A stretch of DNA of 64,000 nt from Epiperipatus broadwayi (lineage: Eukaryota > Onychophora > Udeonychophora > Euonychophora > Peripatidae): contig JAQFVV010012394.1 of NCBI GenBank assembly GCA_028023455.1, forward strand, positions 21,224,900-21,288,899. The letters run 5' to 3'. Below are positions 12,440 through 24,410 of the stretch, in pieces; positions within the stretch are counted from its first letter, which is position 1; each line of letters opens with the position of its first letter. Position numbers and translations under genes: made by a program. The notes under the pieces were generated by a model, which saw only the letters and a list, made by a program, of their open reading frames with translations, did not search any database and was not told the origin of the DNA.

Positions 12440-13190
12440 TAACAATTAATTCTAGATGATGGCGATGGATGGGATGGTCAAGTTTTTATATGAGAGATGC
12501 AATAAGCAAGATGAAAATGTCCGGTAGATTGCAGTTTATAGATAATAAAAGATTAGCCAAAATTGGGTCATGAGTAAAGGGCAGGCAACAAGATGGGTGA
12601 GAAAGGTAATGCAGTATGCAGAAGATTTGGATAAAGAATTTATATCAGTATACTTGTACAAAAGGTGGGATGCTTGTGTTAGGAAGATTGTTGAGTGTTA
12701 TAGTGGTAAGGAATGGGATAGAAGAGTAGATGCATTAATAAACAATAGGGAGTTGGAGAGATGGAGAATAAAAAGAGTTTAAATATATATAGAAGTAAAA
12801 GGAACATTGGATGCGAATTAATTTATGATAATAGCAAGGAAAGTAGTTTATTGTTTAAGGCTCCGAATCTTTAGCAACAAGGGACTATACACGTAAATGG
12901 AAAAATATGGGTGATTTAGCCTGCAAGTTGTACAAGGAAGGCATAGAAAATATTAGGCATCTGTTGATTCAATGTAAATACTTGAAAACAGAAAGGCTAC
13001 AAATAATGAAGTTATGGAAGAATAAATGTGAGCAAAATGATTATACAGAAAATGAGTTATTGGTTTTTATGCTGGGTTTAGGAAAAGGGGGATTTAGATA
13101 TGAAGACCATGGAGTTGACAAAGATTATGTTGTGGAAATGGGATGGAACAGATTATGGGAAATCTTAGAGTGGGAATGAAAAGGGAAGGT
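12440..13190 (+). pseudogene. Decayed non-LTR retrotransposon, reverse transcriptase C-terminal region
   Basis: Two open segments (12570-12782, 70 codons; 12907-13179, 90 codons) with a frame-broken linker between them read as one decayed protein on the plus strand. The second contains ACKLYKEGIENIRHLLIQC. This fits the C-x-x-C...H-x4-C zinc-binding motif (zf-RVT type) found after the reverse transcriptase of many LINEs, with the second Cys replaced by Tyr. Upstream, in another frame, LLFKA precedes a decayed arginine-rich stretch, as is usual before this motif. No reverse transcriptase core is seen upstream, so the copy is 5'-truncated or eroded. The family assignment rests on this one motif, and other zinc-binding proteins are possible. 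Confidence 0.45.
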
Positions 13191-14335
13191 AAAGTGATAA
13201 CAGGTATCTCTGGGCATAGTTTCTAAGAGATTTCTGACTGTATAAGGAGAAGTCACAGTGCATCACATCAAATATTACATTGTTTATTCAACACATTTTG
13301 CATGAGCTAATTTGTAAAATTTGCAATGTGTATGAATGTTTTTAAAAATGGGATTTTATTAAATAAGATATATAGTATAATTTTTATTGTACAGTATTAT
13401 AAAAATTTGAAATTCACATAAACACTAATTATCTGGTCAGCTACTAAAATGTTACATAAAATAAATAGTAGAAAAGAATACTTTGATGTAGTTACTGTTA
13501 TGCTTCATATTATTTAGACAAACACTTCATATTTTAAATATATTATCTATCTATTTTAAATATAATAATTTGTTCATCAAAAGTTTCAAATACATTTAAA
13601 TATACAAGTAAACTACCATTAATCAAAACTCCTGTTTTTACGGCTTTTTTTTGGATTGGTAATTTTTTTTGGTTTTAACAATAACTCTTCCAACTAGAAG
13701 TTTTAATAATCATTACTTTTATTACTTTTTGTCTTCTGTATAAAATTTATAGCATATACTTATAAATATAGCGGCAGCAAATATTACTTAATAAATCAGA
13801 ACAATAACATAATTTTGTCTGGATAATTGAAATATTTGAATGAAACATATTTGGATTAATCAGTAATCTACCTATATTAGCGATGTTAATATGTTATATA
13901 TGTGATTTGTGACACTGTTTTCTAAATATTATTCTTATTAGGGCAATTGTTTTTATTTTTAAGTATATCAGCGTAACGGCAAGAAAATATTTGTAGTATT
14001 TAACAATTATTAAGTTTGTCTGATAACTTTCAGAAAACGGTTTTATGATATGGTAAGACAAGATTAATTTTCTTATATTTTTTTTTTTTTAAGGTTGTCA
14101 AAACAAGTAAAAATTTTAGAATTAGTGTCAATATGATTTTCTTGAGACCTACATTTTTAAGCAATAATGTCCTGACATTTGTTTTTTATGTTGTCATCTT
14201 AAGATAATTCAGGTTTCTATATTTTTTTTAAAAAAGTTTTTTTCCCCACCTAACACAAAATCTTGTTTAGAAACTCTAATGAGTGTAATTAGTTAATCAT
14301 CATAGTTTTGTAAACAAAATTAATTCCTTTACTTA
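13191..14335. other. No gene seen
   Basis: AT-rich filler with T runs (for example 14080-14092) and no frame of useful length. Confidence 0.5.
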
Positions 14336-14339
14336 TGTT

Positions 14340-15465
14340 GTGTTTATAGAAAACTAGATATTAGACTAAGAGGAATTATAGCCAGAGTATTAAAAATATT
14401 TAACAAGAATAAATGATTCAAATTAAAGCTATGTAAATAAAGGGTTAACTCTATGTTAAATATTAGCATATAATGACATTCATCAAAAATTTTAGATTGA
14501 TTAAAACTTTGAGTCATCATGATAAAGATTTGTGATATTGTCCTATTTTGAAGAATATTATTCAAGATGTGATAGCAGTGATTAGATTATTGGGTAATAC
14601 TAAAAAGATCACTATTGATCAGAGATTATGATAGGATGATTCTCTGTCTTTGGATCTTTTTATTGCAGTTTTATATAAACTATTTTGTGGATTAAAATAA
14701 AAAACTAAGGGAATAAAAAACACATGCTGTGAGGTGATTATTTTTGGAAATATTGCTTCAGAAATCCAGAAAATATTGCAAAAATTATCAGATAAAAATA
14801 AGAAAATAGGATTAAAAATAAATTCTAAAAAAAAAAAGCATCTAAAATAATGTTCAATGCATTTTCTCAGAAGAATAAAATAAAGATTGCTAATCATGTA
14901 TTAGAAGACATTAACAACTATAAATACCTTTGTCAGATTACTAATTCTCAAGCAAATGTATCAGGTGAAATTAATTATAGAATTAAACTTGGAAGAGGTT
15001 CTTTTAGTATCAATGCTTTACTATTAAATGGAAATATGCTATGTATTTTAAAATAAAGACTTTAAATAGATGTGTTTTACCAGTTTTACATATAAATTTG
15101 AGACTTGGGCACTTTTCAGAAGAACAGCACAGAAATTTGAGGGCCACTCAATGGAATATATATATATTAGGAATCACAAGAGGAATTTGAAAATGAAGAT
15201 ATCACTAAACATCACTGAGAGAATTAAGAGACAGAAATGGAAGAACTGGGCTAGATATACTTCTAGAAGAGATGATAATAGATGGACAGCTAAAGTTTTA
15301 AACTGGATCTCAGTAGCTCATAAAAGACCTAAAATAGACCACATGTGAAATAGATAAATGATATAAAAGTATTTATTAAAACTATGGTTCAGAAAAACTG
15401 GAATAAGCTTGGAGATATCTTCATGCTGCCATGGATCAACAGTGATTGAAAATAATAATGATGAA
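14340..15465 (+). pseudogene. Decayed RTE-type LINE copy A, 5'-truncated
   Basis: The plus strand aligns by eye to the reverse transcriptase and C-terminal region of the better-preserved RTE copies at 45-48 and 60-62 kb. It begins near the segment before the FVDYEKAFDS motif and runs to the 3' end. Recognisable blocks are the BWhat is left of the GVRQGDSIS motif near 14625-14645, FNAFSQ...KIKI near 14852-14890, YKYL.QI near 14920-14940, RIKLG near 14980, and IKRQKWKNWA..SRRDDNRW near 15220-15285. Frames are broken many times, and the catalytic FADD segment (about 14740) is destroyed. The 3' end runs into ATGATGAATGG-rich sequence, matching the short-repeat tail of the family. It is clearly older than the other copies. 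Confidence 0.75.
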
Positions 15466-15669
15466 TGGTAATAATAATTTGTTGTATATTTATTAATGAC
15501 ATTAGAAATATCTGTTAAGAGACAACAATCAATATCAACTACTATCGAAAATGATTAATTGATAAATACTTGGTTGTTATACTTTTTTGCATAAGTGCTC
15601 AATCTGCTTTTTAGAGAAAATACATAAAACATTTGATGCATTATATAAAAGTTTGTAAAGATGGCATTT

Positions 15670-16065
15670 TCATCATCATCATTTTTAATCACTTTAGTTA
15701 CAGTTCAGAATAAAGATCTCTCCCAAATTTAATCCAGTTTTTCCAATCTGTAGCTTCACCTCTACATATCACACTGGCAAATTTTCCTATTTCATCCAGC
15801 CATCTCACCTGTGATCTTTTTCTAGGTCATTTACAGTTTATTAGAATCTAGTTTAAAATTTCAATTACCCATCTATTATCATCTCTTCTAGTAATATGTC
15901 AATCTCATCTCCATTTCAGTTTCATAATTTTTTCAATGATGTCAATAATATTTTCTTCTTGTCTCACCCATGTATTTAATTTTGAATTTTTTCTTGTTAC
16001 TTCTAACACACATCTTTTTATACTTCATTAAGTGGTCTAAAGTTTTTGTTTTGCTCTGTTAAATA
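15670..16065 (-). pseudogene. Decayed RTE-type LINE 3' end, copy B
   Basis: The minus strand matches the last 400 bp of the RTE family. It starts (3' end) at a catcatcatcat tail near 15672 and includes the complement of the region encoding DNRW and the preceding IKRLKW-like block (15870-15945). It is frame-broken and 5'-truncated near 16065. It lies tail to tail with copy A, about 200 bp apart. Confidence 0.7.
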
Positions 16066-16559
16066 GTATTTTGAAAAGTATAATTAAATTTTAAAGTTTT
16101 CTAAAAATTATTTAACGATTCAACTAATTGATGGAAATATTACAATATATAACCACAACTAAAATAACCTTGATGGAACTTTATGGTGAATGTACATTAT
16201 AGTATTTCTATTAACTATTTGAATTATTGAATGATTGTAAAAAATTAAAAATGTATTTATAATTTTCTAAATACTATTCAACTCTCAATAATAACTCACA
16301 AGGATAGTATTGAACATAATGTTTTGAATAACATTTTGTTTCTGACTTCTTTAGGTATAGCATTTTGAGCTGATTAAGATATCTGGCACAAGAATTTTTA
16401 ATATAACAATGACTCTTGGTTTCATGAATATTTAACTCAAAATATGATGATCTAACTTTAAGTAGTCATGGTCAGGCTAGATAGCAGCTGAAAAAGAATG
16501 GAGAATAGTCACCCTTGAACATTATTCAAAAGAAATCTGTGTTATTACTAACAGCAAAC

Positions 16560-16655
16560 TCAGAGTGAGAAATCTTATCCAGTTCTATTACTTTCTGCAC
16601 TTGAACATCTTATGAACTCTTGAGGAATAAAACCATGTGATTGGTTTGTTTTTTT
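16560..16655 (+). repeat. Dispersed repeat family D
   Basis: ccagttctattact...cttatgaactcttgagga ataaaaCCATgTGATT matches the copies at the start of the window closely (the first 14 bp are identical to positions 1-14). Confidence 0.5.
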
Positions 16656-16880
16656 AAATATATTTAAAAAAGAATAAATAAAATTTGAATTTTTTTCAAA
16701 ACATTTAACAATTCAATTAGATGGCATATTAATACATGTAAGATCATTAAAATCATTAATTATGATGAGATTCAATAGATAAATGTCTTAAATATTTGAA
16801 AAATTGGGTTAATAGTGATGGAGAGGGAGTGGCAAGATTAGAATTGAAATAAGAAATTTAAGTAATTAAATTTATATTTA

Positions 16881-17176
16881 TTAATATAATTACATAGAGG
16901 GAAATTAGCCTTCAAATATTTTCTGTTTGTTTTTAGTGTATAAATCTACACACTCATTTATCAGTAAGAGTTTTAAAACACAAATGAATCCCTTATGACC
17001 CTGAGTTGGGCACAGTTTGTAGGTGTTGGATTATATAAGAATAGACTCTGGGTACATGTGATTCACTTGTGTTTTTAAAACTGTTACTGATGGGTGAGTG
17101 CATGTAGATATTTACAGTAAAAACAAACATCATATATTTGAAGGTTAATTTCTTTCTATGTAATTATATATATAGA
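16881..17176. mobile_element. Fold-back element with arms of about 115 bp
   Basis: The left arm (TATAATTACATAGAGGGAAA...TTCAAATATTTTCTGTTTG...CAGTAAGAGTTTTAAAACAC) and the reverse complement of the right arm (ATAATTACATAGAAAGAAAT...TTCAAATATATGATGTTTG...CAGTAACAGTTTTAAAAACAC) match along their length. They are separated by about 60 bp. There is no coding capacity. It is a likely non-autonomous inverted-repeat element. Confidence 0.7.
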
Positions 17177-17384
17177 CAGTGCTAAAGTATTAATTTAATA
17201 CAATAATAAAATCTGATTAAATGGGTATAAGATGTTCATAAAAGGCCAATAATGCCATGCCTAATATAAAATATTTTATAAACATCTTTTTATACACATT
17301 TCAGGAAAAAAGGAGAAATATAGAATGTGAAGAAGTTATTGAAATATATATATATATAAGATATTTGAGCTAGGAAGTGCCAAA

Positions 17385-17455
17385 ACTAGAATTGTTTTGA
17401 GGACCTTATGCTCTAGAATCTAGCACTCTACCACTGCATTAAAACATGCAAAGCA
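17385..17455 (-). repeat. Dispersed repeat family C (SINE-like)
   Basis: The minus strand reads ATGCAGTGGTAGAGTGCTAG, which resembles a tRNA D arm with an A box, followed by tctaGAGCATAAGGTCC. A further diverged copy lies at 17625-17700 (gttccatcactgtgttaaac on the plus strand). Confidence 0.45.
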
Positions 17456-17737
17456 AAAACTTATTGAAAAAAAATTAGTTGGTCTTATCCTTAGCAATCA
17501 CAGAATAATCGAAAACATGTTACCTTGCTATACTTTACTGACCATAAATATGGTAATAGTTTTCTGCCATTGGCATAATTGTTTAATAGTTCATATGATA
17601 TTCAGAAGTGCCTGATTGAGCTTTGATTTTGAATTTTTAAGTTTTGTTCCATCACTGTGTTAAACCATACAGAGAAAAACATTAAAAATCACATGATCAC
17701 CTTTCCTTATGCTTACACAAGCTGTTTATAAAGAAAC

Positions 17738-17978
17738 TAAACTCTCCATAAAGTAGCACCATTCAGTGCAAGTCAGAATAATCAATGGATGCAAGAGGTC
17801 CTAAGATCTAGGTTCAGTGTTCTCAGATCCAAGGCTCCTCACTGATGAAAGCCATGATTTAGAAATTAGTCTGGGATATTGGATGAATAGGCACTAGATA
17901 GGGATTTTATGCACAAACATTTGTGCATCTTTGGTTACTCTGGCTTGCACTGAGTGGTGCTATAGTATGAAGAGTTTA
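17738..17978. mobile_element. Fold-back element, family A
   Basis: Begins TAAACTCTCCATAAAGTAGC and ends GCTATAGTATGAAGAGTTTA. The terminal arms match for about 54 bp (conserved ...GTAGCACCATTCAGTGCAAG...). The interior carries the family-A block around TCACTGATGAAAGCCATGA. The ends start and finish with TA, so a TA target duplication is possible but not demonstrable in this context. No coding capacity. Confidence 0.7.
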
Positions 17979-18534
17979 GCCTCTGTGTAAACCATACAGA
18001 GCATCAGACATCCAAGTTAATTATTATATTGTCTACCAAAATAACAGCTCAGATACCTGAATTTTGTCTATTACTAAAAAAAAATTACTGCTATTTTTAT
18101 TTTAAATGTAAAAAATAAAATAAAAATTATTTCAGTAAGGCATTAAAAATGTCTGTACTTGTAGATAGAATATTTGCTTCATTATTTTTTATTATCTTAT
18201 GCAGGCAGCTGGATTATGTGATTGATAAGTCAGTTTTGAAAGAAATGATTGAAAAAAAAAATGTTTTTAAAAAACAGACAAATAGATATTTGATAGAGTC
18301 TGGAGTGGCTTGTAAAATGTGATGATGACTAATGTCAGTAATGAACCTATAGTTGAGTACTATGGTAGAGTAACAGGTGCAAGAATAAAGAAAACGACCC
18401 TCATCTGACTAATGTAAAGATAAAAACTTAGTTTGGTGACATAAGTAGAAGTTTTGGATATACCCTGGTATTTGGGTATCCAAACATTAATCATAAATAA
18501 ATAATCTAATAGCTTATTTCTCACAAGTTCGAAA

Positions 18535-18640
18535 GACATTTGAGCATCAGGAGTCACAGAACTTGAACCACAACCTTTGGACTCAAGTTTCAAAATCTGC
18601 CACCCAGTATTAAGGCAATAAACTGTGCCATTTAATTTAA
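18535..18640 (-). repeat. tRNA-like SINE relic
   Basis: The minus strand has TGGCACAGTTTATTGCCTTA with an A-box-like character. About 50 nt downstream comes TTGTGGTTCAAGTTCTGTGA, in which GGTTCAAGTTC is close to the RNA polymerase III B box GGTTCRANTCC. A 77-codon open frame across this region (18360-18593, minus) is probably incidental. Confidence 0.4.
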
Positions 18641-21484
18641 TAATGATGATGTGCTAAAACATTGTTACAGTCATAAGTACTTAAATTTATTAACATTGTG
18701 ATTACACAAATTCAGAGTCACAGATATATCCACAAGGTGTTACAATTGAACAGAAACTAGTCCTTCTCTTGTGTGAGATTGGGATAGGAAAAGATATTGA
18801 GTTCTAAACATCCAAAGATAAGTCAGGTGTTTGATATTCTAGCTTAATTGAAAAGTGAAGGTTGTTTGTGAAAGTCATGCATATTGAGAGTACATAATTA
18901 TGGTAAGTTGGAATGGAGATAGGAATGCACTGACAAACCAAAAATCTAAAATATGTACATATGCAATACAATAATTATACATTCTATCACAAGCTTATGA
19001 AGAGTCAATGAGCCCCAAAAAATGTGAGAGGTATAGTGAAAGTTCTTGATTGCTAATATAAATATAGAGATTTATGACATGCTATTTATAAATTATATGT
19101 GTGCATAACACAGTATCTACCAGTGAAAAGGTGACTGGTTTTTTTCCAAGATGCCCATGTATCCATTTCTGAATCATTGCATTTTAATTATTCATCTCAA
19201 AAATTTTTAAGGCACAAGTGTGTTTGGATCACAAGTCACAACATATGTGACGTGTTTCATATCTTCACAGATCTTCTTTAATGCTCTAACCCATAAACAA
19301 AAAACTAGTATTCTCTACAATGACTCAATTAATGACTTACTTATCTAACGATATCTATAAAATATCAAATTGTATCTAAAAATTATTCATAATGAATTAA
19401 TTCAAAACTCTACCAAAGAAAAAGCTCAAAAATTAAATTTTTGCTAAGTTTTGTACATAAGATATAATAATTTTGTTCCTATAGAGATACATGCAAAAGT
19501 AGTAGTGTTAATATTTAATTCCTATAATAATATTATTTTCATAATTAGTTTTCAAAGGACTTTATCAATGTAATGCTATAGATTACATCATTTTTTGTCC
19601 ATATGTTATTGAAATAATTATTAAGAATATAAAATCATAATAGAAGAGGCTGGCATGTGACTCACAAAGTTATGAAACTAAAAGAAAGTTCACAATTGGA
19701 CAAGCTGATTTTATTTGAGGTATTGTAATGGTGGCAAGTAGTATCTATTAGTTTCTGATTTTTATTTCAGCTTTATTAATCTTAAGTATTGATTTCTTAC
19801 TTATAAACTTGAGGGTAACTGTAATTTGGAATTTATCATTAACTAAACTTGAGGGTAACTGCAATTGAATACAAGTCTCAGTGAAAGTTTTTTGATTTAT
19901 TATTTTTTTATTATCTGTAAGAATAGGTATGCATCTGCTTGTGAACTAATATATGTATTTGTAAAAAATGTAAGGCAGTGTATACATTTTTTTGGCCTAG
20001 GGGCACCCAATATCCTTGCAGCAGCAAGACTGGTGGCAATATAAACTACTCTTTACCCACAAAACTCTATTTCCATTGTTTCAATTAGCTACAATTAAAA
20101 AAATAAAACATAATATATAAATCATATATAATTTCAATATATTCTTATAATTTTTAGATGCATCTATAAAAATATAAGTACTAAAATGCATGTAATAGAA
20201 CTTGGTAATATGTGCAAGTTTTATTTTTAACATAATCTTTATTGATGAAGTATATAATCACATCATTTATAATAGTTTAGATATTTAAAACATATATATT
20301 ATACTTTGGGTACTATTGAGGGGCTTAATAGTGCATATATATATATATGTTATTAAAATCAGTTTCAAAAGGAATTATATATGTGTGCAGAGAATTAAAT
20401 CTGGACACGACATGTGCTATTCGATTTATAATGGTTTTTGTGACTTCATTTTCAATTGGGTAGTTGATTTGGTATATATTAATTTTAAATGAGTAAAGTA
20501 AATATTGGGTATTAAAGCAAAGATCATAGCCTAATTTTAATGATCAATGGTTATAGTGGTGTAAGTCATGTTATTGACGACATCCATGTGGCTGCATATG
20601 GAGATGCAAGGGTTTTATCTCTTATAATTTTAGTATCTATGTTATAGCTTGGAGCCAAATGTCATAGCTACATAAAGCTGCTGTGTGTGGTAGAATATAT
20701 ATATATATTACAAACATAATAGTAAAAGATTAATAAAATTGTAAGTTATTAGACATTTTTTTATTCTTATGTACATTGTGTAATCATGTTCAAAGAAAGT
20801 TAAATAGTATTGCAGATATCAATTTGACAATACACGGAGATTTCAATTCAAGGAGTTGTAGTTTTGAAGTCTTCTCCTCTTGCTACCCTGCTCAGAAATT
20901 ATTTGATTAACATTCTATCAAAAAAAAAATGTATGCAAATGCACCCCCCTCCACACACACACACACATTCACATATAAGTGTACATGTACAAATGCAACT
21001 TTTTTCAAATCTTAGTTTTCATTTAATATTTTAATTAACTATAGTTTATTTCATACTGTATAAAGATACTTTGTTACAATAAAGTGCTGCGCCTATACAA
21101 ATGAAAAAAAATATTTGATAAAGATGAAACATAAAAAAATAAATATAACTATATATAAAATGTTTTTCCAATGAAAAAGACTTATTTTTGCGATATAGTT
21201 GAGCTGTAGATAAAAATAAATTATTTATATAAACAATGTTTATTGACCAGCTTTAGTTTCTGTTAATATTCTTACAAATAACATATTGTTGACATTTTGG
21301 CATGTTGCATTTATTTAATAATCTTATGATTCATAATTATTTGCTCTTTAGTATAGAAGTAAATAAATGTTCAAGTTGGTAAATAAACACCTACTGGTTA
21401 AAACAAGTGCTTAGAGGATTGTAAAACAATGTTTTAGGATTATTTTTTTCAGTTACGACTAATTTAATTTTTAAAGCAGTGACA
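18641..21484. other. No gene seen
   Basis: AT-rich DNA with TA and CA microsatellites (20335-20349, 20694-20708, 20953-20966). The block TAAACTTGAGGGTAACTG occurs twice 36-38 bp apart, near 19805 and 19843. No convincing frame. Confidence 0.5.
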
Positions 21485-21964
21485 AATACTCCATACAGTA
21501 GCACCACCTAGTACAAGCCATAATAATCAGTGGATGCAAAAAGATTTGGACATAAAATTCCTATCTAGTGACTACTCAGCCAATAACCCCAGGCTAGTTT
21601 CTAGCTCCTCCTTTCATCACTGAGGAGGCTTAGATCTGAGAATACTGTTAGATGCTGAACTGGATTCAAATGAATATGATTATACAAGCAAATAAGCTTG
21701 GATTAAAAACATCTGTTTTAATTTTAGACTCATAGCTTTATGGTTAACAAAAAAGGTAAAAAAGATGGCTGCTGGATGGTTGCATTAGATTCTAAGATTT
21801 AGATGTAGTATGCTCAGATCTAAGAAATGATGAAAGCCACAAGTTAAAAACTAGTCTAGGAATATTGGAAAAGTAGGCACTGGATAGTGATTTTATGCAC
21901 ATACCTTCTTACATCCATTATTACTATGGTTTGCACTGGGTGGCACTCTTGTATGGAGAGTTAT
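21485..21964. mobile_element. Longer fold-back element, family A
   Basis: A full inverted-repeat element. The left arm (ACTCCATACAGTAGCACCAC...ATAAAATTCCTATCTAGTG...CTAGTTTCTAGCTCC) pairs with the complement of the right arm (...AACTAGTC...CACTGGATAGTGATTTTATG...GGTTTGCACTGGGTGGCA...TATGGAGAGT). The arms are about 165 bp with about 150 bp between them. It is the same family as 17738-17978 but with a longer arm, so the family has internal-deletion variants. Confidence 0.7.
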
Positions 21965-23750
21965 TTAATAGTTCGTATAAGCATAGGGAATTGGTGATCA
22001 TGGGATTTAATTGAATTCTTGTTGTACAAATCTATTTTTCTAGACAATTTGAAATTTTTGTAAAAATATTCAATTTTATATAAGCCTCAACCTTATTTTG
22101 TATAAATTCACTATAAATTGTACCAAATCATCTTTTATTATATGGCATAATTTTATTAAGGTTTTTTTATTTCCAGATGAAAAGCTGCTTCTAAAAGTTT
22201 CTTTTTTTTTTTTTTTTTAGACTAAATATGTAACAATAGTCGTGATCATGTAGAATTAAATATTGGGGGAAATGACACAATATACATACTTTTTTAAAGT
22301 AAAATTCTAATAAAAAAATACTGAAACTAAATAAAAATTAATATATATTTATCATCTTAAAACTAAAAATAAAAACTACTTTAAAAAAAAACTTTTGAGA
22401 GTAAACGAAATTTGATATGTATTTATCAACATAAAACTAAAGAAATTTTTTTTATACTAAGTCTTTTTCCTAAAAACGTAACATTAGCAACTCCCTATTG
22501 AATAAGTGCTAGTATTATGTGTGTATAACATTTGATATATCTTCAGTAGTAGATTTTGCTGCTTGACATCCCATTATCACATGTCACTCTAGCATCTCAA
22601 CATTTAGATGTACTGTGCAAACAACAAAGTCTTTAACATCATAACATTAAATTATATCTACAAAGTCCTTTTACTAACGAGTAAATTTTTCCAAAGATAT
22701 TTGGAGAGGTCAATATCACCTCCATGATGTATTTTAACTGAACCAGTCACTCAGTACACAAGGTCCAGGGCTTTAATTAAATCTCAAATATCCTAGATAT
22801 CAGAGAACGTGCAGTATTACATTTTTCTGAGATCTTTTAATAGATTGCTTTTTAATTGAAGGAGAGTTGTAGGTTTAATTTAACAATATGTTGTGTTTAT
22901 ATGTTTTAAAACAAATCAAAGTTTACGTATATGGAAAATAAAGAATATGAGTAAAATATGAAATCTTTAAAACTAGTTTAATGTTATATATCAAATTATA
23001 TAAAATTTAATATTTCATGGCAATGATATATTTGTTAAAATTTACTTTGCTAATAACGTTAATATTTAAATAGTGTAATATGTGTTGTTTGAAATGACGT
23101 CACTTATAATTTGATACGGTTCTTAATATTATTAATATATACGTTTTATAAACATAATGTTTGTGCGCGCGCGCGTGAGAGATACGCCTTAAAACATATC
23201 AGTGAATGGCCTAATATACATAGAAATCTCTTAAATATTATAGAATTTATTTTAAAAAATATTGGTAATTTATGAAATCTTAATAATATTAAAATATGGA
23301 GAAATTGTTTTTTATTGTGTTAACGTTATGCTATTACACTACAATTATATCGCTGGCAAAAAACTTAAATAAAATCGATAAAGAATTTCCAGTAAAGGTT
23401 ATTTTTTTATACACACACAAAACAAATATTGGATAAAAGCTTTCCTTATGTTTACTGGAGTAGGTGTTTTAATAAAATAAAAGTTGTTGTTTTTCTACCG
23501 CAAACAGTTTATAAAATTATGTGAAAAAATAATGTTAAAAAAAAAAATCAAAGCTTTTTATGGAATAAAGATTATTTTAATTAATTTCATTTTCAATATT
23601 AGTTTTTTTTAAAATATTATTAAAACAAGAATAAAACTAATAAAAAGTAGAAAAAGCGTTGTAATATTTGAGTATTCAAACTTGATTTTTTTTTTTGCAT
23701 ATTTAAAATTAATACCAACTAAAAAATATTAACACATTCCTTATGCACAC
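21965..23750. other. No gene seen
   Basis: AT-rich DNA with a long T run (22200-22219), a GCGCGCGCGC tract near 23165 and no frame of useful length. Confidence 0.5.
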
Positions 23751-24410
23751 AATACAATGCAAGACGATATTTTAGTTAATCTTCCAATCTAGTTAATAGT
23801 TTTGACTGATCAAAAGACTTCTTCAGAAATATAAATGCGTACGGTTAACTTCACCTACTGTAAAACTATTTACTCTATGTTTAAATAATCAATCAACACC
23901 AAATGGTATAATGGTATAAACCATCTCAAGAATGGCTGGTTTCTAGCTTTTTGCTTTGTTAAAGAAGATTTGAACTCAAAGTTGGAATTAATGCACTTTG
24001 TGTTTAGCAGATATATTATTCAATATAATTATCTGAAATGTAAAAAAAAACACCAAGGTTTCAAACTTAGGCTAACTTATTTGCATAGCTATGTAAATAT
24101 AACACCATATTTCCGTCTTCACTGATGAAGGTAAAACCAGTAAGTGATAAGGCTGGTGATAATGATTTTACAACAACTATATCATCTGGTATCCAACAAT
24201 TACTCAAGTTTGACTCTAGAGTGAAGATAACAGTTCTATATAAGTAATTATGAAAGGTCATGTGATGCTGCTAAGGATATTAACAGTTTGTTTAAATGTG
24301 TAATAATAATGATCCTTATATATTTTTTCATCTCTGAAAAAACTGTTCAACACTCAGAACTGTCTATTAGTTTGGAAGATTAAATAAAATATTATAACGC
24401 ATTGTATTAA
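23751..24410. mobile_element. 660-bp element with 95-bp terminal inverted repeats
   Basis: Starts AATACAATGC and ends GCATTGTATT. The left arm contains TTAATCTTCCAATCTAG and TTCTTCAGAAAT. The complement of the right arm contains TTTAATCTTCCAAACTA and TTTTTCAGAGATG. The interior holds diverged family-A-like blocks (near 23930-24010 and 24110-24170) in opposite orientations, which suggests nested or composite fold-back structure. No transposase frame. Confidence 0.6.
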
